Assembly (NCBI GenBank): GCA_023388675.1
Contig: JAEWFU010000481.1
Location: 1 to 6,752 of the forward strand
Reading direction: 5' to 3'
Length of the DNA: 6,752 nucleotides
Origin: Pseudomonadota bacterium
GTDB lineage: Bacteria > Pseudomonadota > Alphaproteobacteria > Rhizobiales > Rhizobiaceae
The translations under genes and the position numbers were made by a program. The notes under the pieces were generated by a model. That model was not told the DNA's origin. It did no database searches and saw only the letters and a list, made by a program, of their open reading frames with translations. Positions 1 through 6,306 of the stretch are shown one piece after another; within the stretch, counting starts at the first letter, position 1; each line of letters starts with the position of its first letter.

Positions 1-222
1 GCCATCGGCCGGGCTGACGACCAGCCGATCGTCGACCGGCGTAACCCGCTCCGGGTCGCGGAAGAAATAGGCGCACCAAGCGGTCAGGATCGCACCGATC
101 CAGAACAGGCTGGTGGAAAAGAAGCCCAGAACAACCGCAACCAGGCCGAAACCCGCGATGAAGGGATAACCTTCGCGGTTGATCGGCACGAACGCGTTCT
201 TGATGGTGTCGACGAGGCTCAT
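1..222 (-). CDS. psd: Phosphatidylserine decarboxylase proenzyme, N-terminal 74 residues (partial)
   Basis: Psd decarboxylates phosphatidylserine to phosphatidylethanolamine at the inner membrane, the last step of PE synthesis. Only the first 74 codons are present; the reading frame runs open off the left edge. Visible: a short N-terminal segment with the residues NREGYPF (15-21), a hydrophobic membrane-anchoring stretch at about 21-53, then [10 protein letters not shown] (53-62) and VVSPADG (68-74). This order is typical of the short bacterial proenzyme (roughly 230 aa in rhizobia). By analogy with E. coli Psd, Asp73 of the PADG motif should be the catalytic Asp. The self-cleaving Gly-Ser site lies outside the window. 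The ATG at 220-222 is preceded on the minus strand by GGGAG, 11 bases upstream, a slightly distant ribosome binding site. The gene is divergent from the LysR gene. Whether the rest of the gene is intact cannot be seen. Confidence 0.93.
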   Translation of the reverse strand, partial: MSLVDTIKNAFVPINREGYPFIAGFGLVAVVLGFFSTSLFWIGAILTAWCAYFFRDPERVTPVDDRLVVSPADG

Positions 223-254
223 CGCGGCCAAGGCTCCCGGTGGTGAGGCGTCTG

Positions 255-281
255 ATTACAGAAAACCGCCCGCCGCCGCAA
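255..281 (-). promoter_or_regulatory. Weak candidate promoter for psd
   Basis: On the minus strand a -10-like TGTAAT (255-260) lies 33 bases upstream of the psd start codon. A poor -35-like TTGCGG (276-281) sits 15 bases further upstream. The -10 matches five of six consensus bases; the -35 and the spacing are weak. It is proposed mainly because psd has no co-directional gene immediately upstream in this window and needs a promoter here. Confidence 0.25.
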
Positions 282-381
282 TGCGCAGCATCCTTATCCT
301 CACAAGGCAAGCAAAGCCTGGCGCCGCCTCACGCGCGACCAAACCCTTCGTGAAACCTGTTTCCCCGACGCTCGATCATGG

Positions 382-387
382 TCTAAT
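382..387 (+). promoter_or_regulatory. Weak candidate -10 element for the LysR gene
   Basis: TCTAAT matches TATAAT at five of six positions and lies 23 bases before the LysR start codon. This would give a short leader that still contains the strong ribosome binding site at 400-408. No convincing -35 is visible at 16-18 bases upstream (best TGTTTC at 358-363), so an activator or another sigma factor may be involved, or the match is chance. Confidence 0.25.
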
Positions 388-410
388 GCGGAAGAGACAG
401 GAGGAGGGAA

Positions 411-1343
411 ATGGCCGTACGCGAACGCAGGATCAGGTTCCGCCAAATCCGCACCTTCCTTGAAGTTGCGCGCCAACGCAGCGTCAGCCGTGCAGCCGAA
501 CGGCTGAACACCGCGCAGCCCGCAGTTTCGCGTTCGCTGCGTGAACTGGAGATCGAGATCGGAAGGCCCCTCTTCGATCGGACGTCGGACGGGCTGGTCC
601 TGACCAAGGCCGGCGCCAAGCTCTACCACTTCGCCGATATGGGCGTCGCCCACCTGTCGACCGGCTTTGCGGAAGCCTCCGGAGAGGGACAGGCGGAAGT
701 CGTGACGCTCGGCGCCCTGCCCAACATCACAAGGCGGGTGCTGCCCGAGGTGGTGATGGCATTCAAGCAAATTCATCCGGAAGTGGTGGTGCGCCTGCTG
801 ACTGGAACGAACATGGATCTTCTGCGGCGGCTGCGGACCGGCGATCTCGATTTCGTCATAGGCAGGCTGGCCGATCCCGAGACGATGACCGGCCTGAGTT
901 TCGAGCATATGCTTTATGAAATCATGGCGTTCGCCGCCCGTCCCGGTCATCCGCTCGCGCGCAAAGAGAGCGTTACGCTGCCGGAGATAAACCAGTATCT
1001 CGTGATCATTCCGCAGCCGGAAACGGTGATCCGCTCCGAACTCGACAAGTTCATGATCGCGCAGGGACTGCCCAGGTTCGCAGACACGATCGAAACCACG
1101 AGCTTCGAATTCGCCAAGCCTTTGCTGCTCTCAACGGATGCGATCGTCGCCCTGCCGCTGGGCGCGATGGAGCCCGAGCTCGGCAACGGCGTTCTGTGCA
1201 AACTGGCCGCGCCCACCGAGGCGCTGCGCGGGCCCGTAGGCATTTCCTTCCTGCCCGGTCGGCAGCTTTCGCCGCCGGCCATGTTTCTGCTCAACATGCT
1301 GCGCGAGCGGGTCGCCAAACTGAACCCGCCCGCGCTCTCATAA
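411..1343 (+). CDS. LysR-type transcriptional regulator, PcaQ/GbpR-like
   Basis: A 310-aa protein, the usual length for the family. The N-terminal winged helix-turn-helix covers about residues 8-67: the line FLEVARQRSVSRAAERLN is followed by TAQPAVSRSLRELE, the recognition helix region, and then by GRPLFDR. After a linker helix, the periplasmic-binding-protein-like effector domain starts near residue 97 (VTLGALPNITRRVLP) and includes the conserved GDLDFVIGRL stretch, also seen in PcaQ and GbpR-type regulators. The start is fixed by a strong ribosome binding site (GGAGGAGGG, 400-408) just before ATG. It lies 96 bases upstream of, and in the same direction as, the TRAP-sulfatase genes, so it is the likely pathway regulator. 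This differs from the common arrangement of a LysR gene divergent from its target. The inducer is unknown; PcaQ and GbpR respond to small carboxylates or sugars, which does not identify the ligand here. Confidence 0.93.
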   Translation: MAVRERRIRFRQIRTFLEVARQRSVSRAAERLNTAQPAVSRSLRELEIEIGRPLFDRTSDGLVLTKAGAKLYHFADMGVAHLSTGFAEASGEGQAEVVTLGALPNITRRVLPEVVMAFKQIHPEVVVRLLTGTNMDLLRRLRTGDLDFVIGRLADPETMTGLSFEHMLYEIMAFAARPGHPLARKESVTLPEINQYLVIIPQPETVIRSELDKFMIAQGLPRFADTIETTSFEFAKPLLLSTDAIVALPLGAMEPELGNGVLCKLAAPTEALRGPVGISFLPGRQLSPPAMFLLNMLRERVAKLNPPALS

Positions 1344-1348
1344 CAAAA

Positions 1349-1376
1349 TTGATATAGCAGAACCGGCTATTCTATT
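1349..1376 (+). promoter_or_regulatory. Candidate sigma70 promoter of the TRAP-sulfatase operon with a dyad in the spacer
   Basis: TTGATA (1349-1354, five of six matches to TTGACA) and TCTATT (1371-1376, four of six to TATAAT) are separated by 16 bases. The site lies in a visibly AT-rich island just after the LysR stop codon. The spacer holds the inverted repeat ATAGC-N7-GCTAT (1354-1370), a plausible LysR-family operator half-site pair. Transcription would start near 1383 and leave a leader of about 57 bases before the solute-binding protein start codon. Its placement inside the promoter would favour repression or DNA-bending control over classical upstream activation. The promoter and operator are inferred from pattern only. 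Confidence 0.4.
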
Positions 1377-1439
1377 GGCCCTCGGGCGCACGGCGCGATA
1401 CCTGATCGGCACTGCCGAAGATAGGAAAGGGAGGAGTCC

Positions 1440-2450
1440 ATGCTTCGTCATCTTCACGGCCTCGCGGTCGCAGCAGCCATCGCGGCCGGATCGATCGCCA
1501 CTGCCCAAGCCGAGACATATTCTCTCGAAGGGGCCGGCATGGCCTCTCTCACCGGCATCGTGCCGCAGTCGCTGGCTTCCTATGCGTCAAAGGAAGGTGT
1601 CGATATCCAGGTGGTTCTCGGCCAGACACTGACGAAATCGGCGCTGAAGGTCGCCGCCGGCCAACTCGACATGGCCGTCATACCGCCATCGGCCCTCGAA
1701 GCGATGAAGAAGGGCGCCGGACCCTACGCCCAGCAGGGCGAGCAGTCGGCCGAACTGTCCAACAATGTTCGCTCGCTGTTCGGATTTCCGGGCGGAACCT
1801 TCCACGCCATCGTATGGGCCGACAGCGACATCGACGGCTGGGAGGACATCAAGGGCAAGCGCGTCTATGTTGGACCGCCGGCAGGCGCCGCAAACGCTCA
1901 GATGCGCGCCATGATCGAGCAGGCAAGCGGATTCAAGGACGGCGAGGATTACGAGGGCATTCGCGCGCCCTGGGAAGCAGCCCAGCAATCGTTCCAGGAC
2001 GGCCAGTTCGATGTGCATATCGCATCGGTCGCCGTCGGGCAGCAGTCGCTGAACGAGCTGAGCCTCCAGCGCAAAATCCGCATCCTCGGCATGCCGCAGG
2101 ACATTCTCGATACCGATCCCTTCAAGGCATTTCTCAAGTCGAGCGCCCTGACCACCTCGGATATTCCCGCCGGCACCTATAGCGGCCAGGCAAACAGCGA
2201 CGAGGATATCGTCTCGGTTGCGACCACCATGGTGCTCGGGGCGAGCAAGGACCTGGACGAAGACGTCGCCTATCGGGTCACCAAGGCCTATTGGGAGCAT
2301 CTGGACGAGATGAAGCAGCAGAACTCGTTGATGCGCTCGATCCGTGAGAAAGAGCAATTCGTCAACCTGAACGTGCCGCTGCATCCTGGCGCCATCCGCT
2401 ATTACGAGGAAGCCGGGATCGCGGTGCCGGACGAGTTGCGTCCGCAATGA
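1440..2450 (+). CDS. TAXI-family TRAP transporter periplasmic solute-binding protein
   Basis: A 336-aa exported binding protein that would capture substrate in the periplasm and deliver it to the fused TRAP permease encoded next. Residues 1-24 form a Sec signal peptide: a basic start (MLRHLH), an Ala-rich core and a predicted cut after AQA, before Glu25. Family features include GKRVYVGPPAGAANAQ in the middle of the protein, an alternating Gly-Asp-Ala-containing lobe (AAGQLDMAVI near residues 71-80) and the C-terminal LHPGAIRYYEEAGI followed by VPDEL, a typical TAXI ending. The N-terminal lobe is unusual: it lacks the G-x-YYP-x-G segment common in TAXI proteins and has GAGMASLTGIVPQSLASY instead. 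The ATG follows a strong GGGAGGAG (1429-1436) at short spacing. The 52-base gap to the permease start carries a hairpin. Family assignment is firm; the ligand is unknown. Confidence 0.9.
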   Translation: MLRHLHGLAVAAAIAAGSIATAQAETYSLEGAGMASLTGIVPQSLASYASKEGVDIQVVLGQTLTKSALKVAAGQLDMAVIPPSALEAMKKGAGPYAQQGEQSAELSNNVRSLFGFPGGTFHAIVWADSDIDGWEDIKGKRVYVGPPAGAANAQMRAMIEQASGFKDGEDYEGIRAPWEAAQQSFQDGQFDVHIASVAVGQQSLNELSLQRKIRILGMPQDILDTDPFKAFLKSSALTTSDIPAGTYSGQANSDEDIVSVATTMVLGASKDLDEDVAYRVTKAYWEHLDEMKQQNSLMRSIREKEQFVNLNVPLHPGAIRYYEEAGIAVPDELRPQ

Positions 2451-2459
2451 ATTGCAGCC

Positions 2460-2476
2460 GCCCCTTTTTGTGGGGC
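2460..2476. repeat. Intercistronic hairpin between binding protein and permease genes
   Basis: GCCCC (2460-2464) and GGGGC (2472-2476) pair perfectly around a seven-base T-rich loop, ten bases after the binding protein stop codon. There is no T-run after the stem, so it is not a standard terminator. In transporter operons such hairpins often protect the upstream message 3' end, so that the binding protein is made in excess over the membrane subunit; that role is inferred here. Confidence 0.4.
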
Positions 2477-2502
2477 AACCCCAAACCGGCCGGAAACCAG
2501 TC

Positions 2503-4446
2503 ATGACACAGCATGAACCAGCCGCCGCGCGGTGGCTCAATTTCTGCGCGCTCGCCATCGGCCTCTTCGTCGCCGTGGTGGGGCTGCTCAACGTGCTGCC
2601 GAGCTACGGTATCTTCCCCCGCTTTGGCCCCTTCTCCGTCGCGTGGTTCCGGCCGCTGTTCTTTGGTGCCGCAATCTGCACCGTCGTGCTGACACACCTC
2701 GCAGGGCGGCTCGACCAGGAAAAGCTGTCACGTCCCGAGATCCTGCTCTGGATCGCAATCGGCGCGCTGGGTGTGTGGGCGTGTTGGGACTATTACGTCA
2801 TCTACACGATCCTGAACGAAGCGGTGATGTTCTTCATCATGCGCGAGACGGTCATCGCGCTGCTGGCGGCAGGCATCGTGCTTCTGCTGTGCTGGGCAAG
2901 CTGGGGCCTGCCGATCGCCCTGCTGGGCTTCATCGCGCTGGTCTATCTGGCAACCGGGCAATACTGGCCAGGCTTTCTGCGAACAGCGCCCAACGACTTC
3001 GTCGAAACCATAGCGCAGAACATCTGGTACGACGCCGATCAAGGCATCCTGGGCTCGATCATGGCGATCATCCTGTCGACGGTGCTGCCCTTCATCATCC
3101 TGGGGGCGATGCTCGACGGTGTCGGCGCCGGTCAGTCGATGATCCGCATCTCCTTCCATCTGATGCGGAAGCTGAGAGGCGGCCCCGCCTACGCCGCGAT
3201 CACCGCATCCGCAATGTTCGGCACCGTGTCAGGCAGCGCAGTCGCCAACGTGGTCGGCACCGGGGTGGTGACCATACCCATGATCAAGCGGCGCGGATTC
3301 TCACCCAATTTCGCCGGCGCCGTTGAAGCGACAGCCTCGACCGGTGGGCAAATCCTGCCACCCATCATGGGAGCGGCGGCGCTGGTGCTCGCCGACTACG
3401 TAGGCGTCAGCTACCTCACGGTCATCATTGCGGTGCTGACCCCGGCACTTGCCTATTATGTGTCACTCTACTTCGCAGTCTACCTGCAGACCCGTAAGCT
3501 CGGCGACGCCATCGTCATGACCCACGACGACACTGAGATCGAAACTCAGGACTGGCTGAACCTCGTCCTTGTCTTTGCTCCCATCGGCATCGTCGTCTGG
3601 CTGCTGATCGGTGGCATGTCGCCCTCCGGCGCATCGATCGCGGCGATCCTCGCGCTGTTTCCGCTGTCCCTCATCAATCCCGCTGTCCGCCGCAACCCGC
3701 TGCGGATCGTGGAGGCGCTGGCGCGTGGCGGGCAGACGGTAGCGCGACTTGCGATGGCCATCGGGGTCGTCGGCATCATCGTCAGCGTCCTGTCTGCAAC
3801 CGGAGTACCGACCAAATTCGCCGTGCTGCTGAATTCAGCTTACGACGCCTCGCTCCTGCTGGCGCTGCTGATTGCGGCCTGCGGCTGCGTAATCCTCGGC
3901 ATGGGCATGCCCACCCTGCCCGCCTATATCGCCATTATCGTCGTGATGGGGCCGACGCTGGCGCAATTCGGCGTGGAAGCCCTGACGGCACATCTCTTCG
4001 TGCTTTTCTTCGGCACCGCGGCAGGCATCACGCCGCCCGTGGCGATCGCTGCCTATGCAGCAGCGGCCATTGCGGGCGGCAAACCCATCGGCACGGCCAT
4101 CTCTTCGACGAAGGTCGGCGCGATGATCTTCATTATCCCGTTCGCCTTCGTCTACAACCCGATCCTGCTCGGCGTGTCGGCCGCAGGCGTCGACTTCGGC
4201 ATCGGCGTCTATCTCTGGGCCGTGCTGCGACTGGTATTGGCCATGTATCTGTGCCTGTCGGCGTTGATCGGCTTCGACCGCGCAAAGCTGACGCTGCCCG
4301 AAAGCGGACTACGTCTTGCCGGCATGATCCTGCTTATTTCCCCCGAGACATGGCACGAGCTCACAGGCTTCGCGCTCGGCATCGCGATGATCGCCCTGCA
4401 CGTCATACGCAATCCCCAAATCGAACCGGCAAAGGCAGGTGCATGA
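2503..4446 (+). CDS. TRAP transporter fused membrane subunit (4TM/12TM, DctQ-DctM type)
   Basis: A 647-aa polytopic inner-membrane protein in which the small and large TRAP subunits are fused, as is usual for TAXI systems. It would drive substrate uptake using an ion gradient. The N-terminal third has about four to six hydrophobic segments (starting near residue 12, WLNFCALAIGLFVAVVGLL). The DctM-like core follows, with GTVSGSAVANVVGTG at 240-254 and then STGGQILPPIMGAAA, and a second matching half with GMGMPTLPAY at 466-475 and GTAAGITPPVAIAAY from 504. These paired motifs belong to the two inverted halves of the transport domain. The ATG at 2503 is chosen because the protein then begins with a plausible cytosolic leader. 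An in-frame TTG at 2452 would add 17 residues but has no ribosome binding site and would place the hairpin inside the gene. The ribosome binding site before 2503 is weak (GGAA, 2492-2495), so low expression or coupling is likely. The stop codon overlaps the hydrolase start. Confidence 0.92.
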   Translation: MTQHEPAAARWLNFCALAIGLFVAVVGLLNVLPSYGIFPRFGPFSVAWFRPLFFGAAICTVVLTHLAGRLDQEKLSRPEILLWIAIGALGVWACWDYYVIYTILNEAVMFFIMRETVIALLAAGIVLLLCWASWGLPIALLGFIALVYLATGQYWPGFLRTAPNDFVETIAQNIWYDADQGILGSIMAIILSTVLPFIILGAMLDGVGAGQSMIRISFHLMRKLRGGPAYAAITASAMFGTVSGSAVANVVGTGVVTIPMIKRRGFSPNFAGAVEATASTGGQILPPIMGAAALVLADYVGVSYLTVIIAVLTPALAYYVSLYFAVYLQTRKLGDAIVMTHDDTEIETQDWLNLVLVFAPIGIVVWLLIGGMSPSGASIAAILALFPLSLINPAVRRNPLRIVEALARGGQTVARLAMAIGVVGIIVSVLSATGVPTKFAVLLNSAYDASLLLALLIAACGCVILGMGMPTLPAYIAIIVVMGPTLAQFGVEALTAHLFVLFFGTAAGITPPVAIAAYAAAAIAGGKPIGTAISSTKVGAMIFIIPFAFVYNPILLGVSAAGVDFGIGVYLWAVLRLVLAMYLCLSALIGFDRAKLTLPESGLRLAGMILLISPETWHELTGFALGIAMIALHVIRNPQIEPAKAGA

Positions 4447-6128
4447 TGGGCCGAACAGTCCGCAACATCCTCTTCATCATGTTCGACCAGCTCCGCTGGG
4501 ATTATCTTTCCTGCGCGGGCCACAAGACGCTGAGCACGCCGAACATCGACGCGATCGCCGCCAAGGGGGTCCGCTTCACCAACGCATATGTGCAATCGCC
4601 GATCTGCGGCTCCTCGAGGATGAGCTTCTATACCGGCCGCTACGTCCATTCGCACGGGGCGCAGCGCAACAACTTTCCGCTCAAGGTTGGCGAACAGACG
4701 CTGGGCGACCATCTGCGCGCCAACGGCATGGACGCCTACCTGGTCGGCAAGACGCACATGCAGGCGGACGCGGAAGGCCTTAGGCGCCTGGGCATCGCGC
4801 CAGACAGCGTCATCGGCGCCAGGCTGTCGGAATGCGGCTTCGACGTGATCATCCGTGATGACGGACTGTGGGCGGAGGGCGTGGACGGCTACTATGACGA
4901 GAGCCGCTCGCCGTACAACGAATATCTCAAGTCGCGCGGATACCCGGGCGACAATCCCTGGCAGGACTACGCCAACTCCGGCATCACCGGAGATGGAAAA
5001 CTTGCCTCAGGGTGGCTCTCGCAATTCGCGCGCTACGAGGCCAACGTGCGCGAGGAAGACAGCGAAACGCCCTGGCTCACCAGCGAGTGCATCGATTTCC
5101 TCGATGCGCCCGGACGCGACGACCGCCCGTGGCTCTGCCATCTCTCCTACATCAAGCCCCACTGGCCCTATATCGTGCCGGCGCCCTATTTCAGCCTCTA
5201 CGATGAAAAGGATGTGCAAGCGCCGATCCGCGACGAGCGGGAACGCGAGAACGCGCATCCGGTCTACGATGCCTATATGCAGACGGTTGTCGCACGCGGA
5301 CAATCGCGCGACGACGCCCGCGCCAACGTCATCCCTGCCTATATGGCGCTCATCAAGCAGTGCGACGACCAGATGGGCCGTCTTTTCGCCCATCTGGAGA
5401 AGACGGGTCGCATGGACGACACGCTGATCGTCCTGACCTCCGATCACGGCGACTACCTTGGCGACCACTGGCTTGGCGAGAAGAACTTCTTCCACGAGCA
5501 GGCGGTCAAGATTCCGCTCATCATCTACGATCCCCGCGCGGAGGCCGATGCCACACGCGGGAGCGTCTGCCACGCGCTCGTGGAGGCGATCGACCTAGCG
5601 CCCACATTCATGGAAGCCGTCGGGGCCAACCCACCCAAGCACATCCTCGAAGGGCGCTCGCTGACGCCATTCCTGCACGGCAACCAGCAGGAGAGCTGGC
5701 GCGACTTCGTCATCTGCGAGTTCGACTATTCCACCACGCCCATCGCAGACCGGCTCAAGATCGCCCATCGCGATGCGCGCGCGTTCATGATCTTCGACGG
5801 GCGCTGGAAGATGATCCACTTCGAGGGCGGATTCCGGCCGATGCTGTTCGACCTCCAGAACGACCCGGACGAATTCGTGGATCTCGGCGATGACGCAACC
5901 TGCGAAGCCGAAATCGATCGCCTCTATGAAAAGCTAGGGACCTGGGCGCGCCGACTTTCGCAACGCACCGCCGTTTCCGACGAGGAACTCGACCGGCTCA
6001 AGGGCAAGAGCGCGAGACGCGGCATTCTGCTGGGGCTCTTTGACGGGACCGAGGTGGACGAGGAACTCACCGTCAAGCTTCGCCCACGGCCGGTGGCCGA
6101 TTTCCGGACGCGCAAGGCGGCGGAGTGA
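4443..6128 (+). CDS. Cytoplasmic sulfatase / phosphonate monoester hydrolase-like enzyme (alkaline phosphatase superfamily)
   Basis: A 561-aa metal-dependent hydrolase predicted to cleave a sulfate, phosphate or phosphonate monoester. No signal peptide is present, so it acts in the cytosol. Active-site residues in family order: Asp15-Gln16 (NILFIMFDQLRWD), the nucleophile region Cys55-Gly-Ser-Ser-Arg59 followed by MSFYTGR, Lys103 and His105 (VGKTHM), Lys238 and His240 (IKPHWPY), Asp334-His335 (TSDHGDYLGDHW) and Lys347. All expected metal and substrate ligands appear present. The oddity is Ser57 in place of the usual Pro (or Ala) of the formylglycine motif. The FDQ start, length and overall layout resemble rhizobial phosphonate monoester hydrolases and promiscuous arylsulfatases more than choline sulfatase. 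After the LFDLQNDPDEF end motif (near 468-478) there is an extended charged tail of about 80 residues. The start ATG overlaps the permease stop (ATGA); a second in-frame ATG follows at 4446 and GGCAGG lies just upstream. Substrate not assignable. Confidence 0.88.
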   Translation: MMGRTVRNILFIMFDQLRWDYLSCAGHKTLSTPNIDAIAAKGVRFTNAYVQSPICGSSRMSFYTGRYVHSHGAQRNNFPLKVGEQTLGDHLRANGMDAYLVGKTHMQADAEGLRRLGIAPDSVIGARLSECGFDVIIRDDGLWAEGVDGYYDESRSPYNEYLKSRGYPGDNPWQDYANSGITGDGKLASGWLSQFARYEANVREEDSETPWLTSECIDFLDAPGRDDRPWLCHLSYIKPHWPYIVPAPYFSLYDEKDVQAPIRDERERENAHPVYDAYMQTVVARGQSRDDARANVIPAYMALIKQCDDQMGRLFAHLEKTGRMDDTLIVLTSDHGDYLGDHWLGEKNFFHEQAVKIPLIIYDPRAEADATRGSVCHALVEAIDLAPTFMEAVGANPPKHILEGRSLTPFLHGNQQESWRDFVICEFDYSTTPIADRLKIAHRDARAFMIFDGRWKMIHFEGGFRPMLFDLQNDPDEFVDLGDDATCEAEIDRLYEKLGTWARRLSQRTAVSDEELDRLKGKSARRGILLGLFDGTEVDEELTVKLRPRPVADFRTRKAAE

Positions 6129-6135
6129 ATGGCCG

Positions 6136-6291
6136 ATGCAGGGCTTGCTCGATACTCTGAGAAACATCGTCAGGCGACTGCGCATGACGCCCGGTTCGAC
6201 TTACCGGCCCGAACTCCACTACATGCGCGGCCCTGGCCCTGCGACACGACGCCGTGCGCCGGAGCGGGAGAATACCGCACCCGGCGGATAG
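6136..6291 (+). CDS. Possible small hypothetical protein, 51 aa
   Basis: An ATG eight bases after the hydrolase stop opens a 51-codon frame ending in TAG. GGAG (6122-6125) lies ten bases before the ATG, inside the end of the hydrolase gene. The first 16 residues (MQGLLDTLRNIVRRLR) would form a basic amphipathic helix, followed by MTPGSTYRPELHYMRG and a Pro/Arg-rich, low-complexity end. About two thirds of third codon positions are G or C, more gene-like than the other forward frame here, but clearly less biased than the neighbours. The frame is open further upstream only as a shadow of the hydrolase gene. I do not recognise the protein. Its 3' part overlaps the 6257-6286 hairpin, which weakens the case. 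It may be a short operon gene, a decayed gene remnant or chance. Confidence 0.25.
   Translation: MQGLLDTLRNIVRRLRMTPGSTYRPELHYMRGPGPATRRRAPERENTAPGG
6257..6286. terminator. Hairpin in the convergent gap, possible terminator or 3'-end stabiliser
   Basis: CGCCGG (6257-6262) pairs with CCGGCG (6281-6286). Inside it GCGG (6264-6267) pairs with CCGC (6275-6278), with a one-by-two internal bulge and a seven-base loop. The ten GC-rich pairs sit 20 bases beyond the ABC exporter stop codon and 128 bases beyond the hydrolase stop codon, between convergent genes. No T-run follows on either strand, so it is not a textbook intrinsic terminator. It may act as a barrier or RNA-end stabiliser, perhaps for both transcripts. 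No better terminator is visible in this gap. Confidence 0.35.
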
Positions 6292-6306
6292 GACCGTCAA
6301 CGCGAT

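Noticed and set aside
305..319. AGGC-N7-GCCT dyad upstream of the LysR gene, a possible autoregulatory site
   Set aside because: Only four pairs, and it shares little with the 1354-1370 dyad beyond arm spacing; too weak to call.
243..332. Eight-base inverted repeat GTGAGGCG (243-250) / CGCCTCAC (325-332) in the psd-LysR gap
   Set aside because: The arms are 74 bases apart, and an 8-base match in a GC-rich region of this size has a fair probability by chance. It is not suited to a simple operator or terminator.
300..950. 216-codon minus-strand frame opposite the LysR gene
   Set aside because: It overlaps the conserved DNA-binding region of the LysR gene in antisense; its composition (His, Gln, Gly and Arg rich) is typical of a shadow frame.
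1587..2591. Long minus-strand open frame of 334 codons opposite the TAXI binding protein
   Set aside because: It is antisense to a gene with a clear signal peptide and family motifs, its product resembles no family I know, and long antisense frames are expected in GC-rich genes.
4443..6128. Choline sulfatase (betC) identity for the hydrolase
   Set aside because: The nucleophile region, the N-terminal line and the C-terminal part differ from what I recall of BetC, and no betaine synthesis genes are adjacent.
6191..6207. CCGGT-N7-ACCGG inverted repeat after the hydrolase gene as a terminator
   Set aside because: Only five pairs, no T-run, and it lies inside the possible small ORF; the 6257-6286 hairpin is much stronger.
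223..6306. Direct repeats, a tRNA gene or a transposase that would mark an integration event at the cassette edges
   Set aside because: Reading both gaps by eye I found no shared repeat longer than about 7-8 bases, no tRNA-like sequence and no mobile-element gene, so the insertion idea rests on gene context only.
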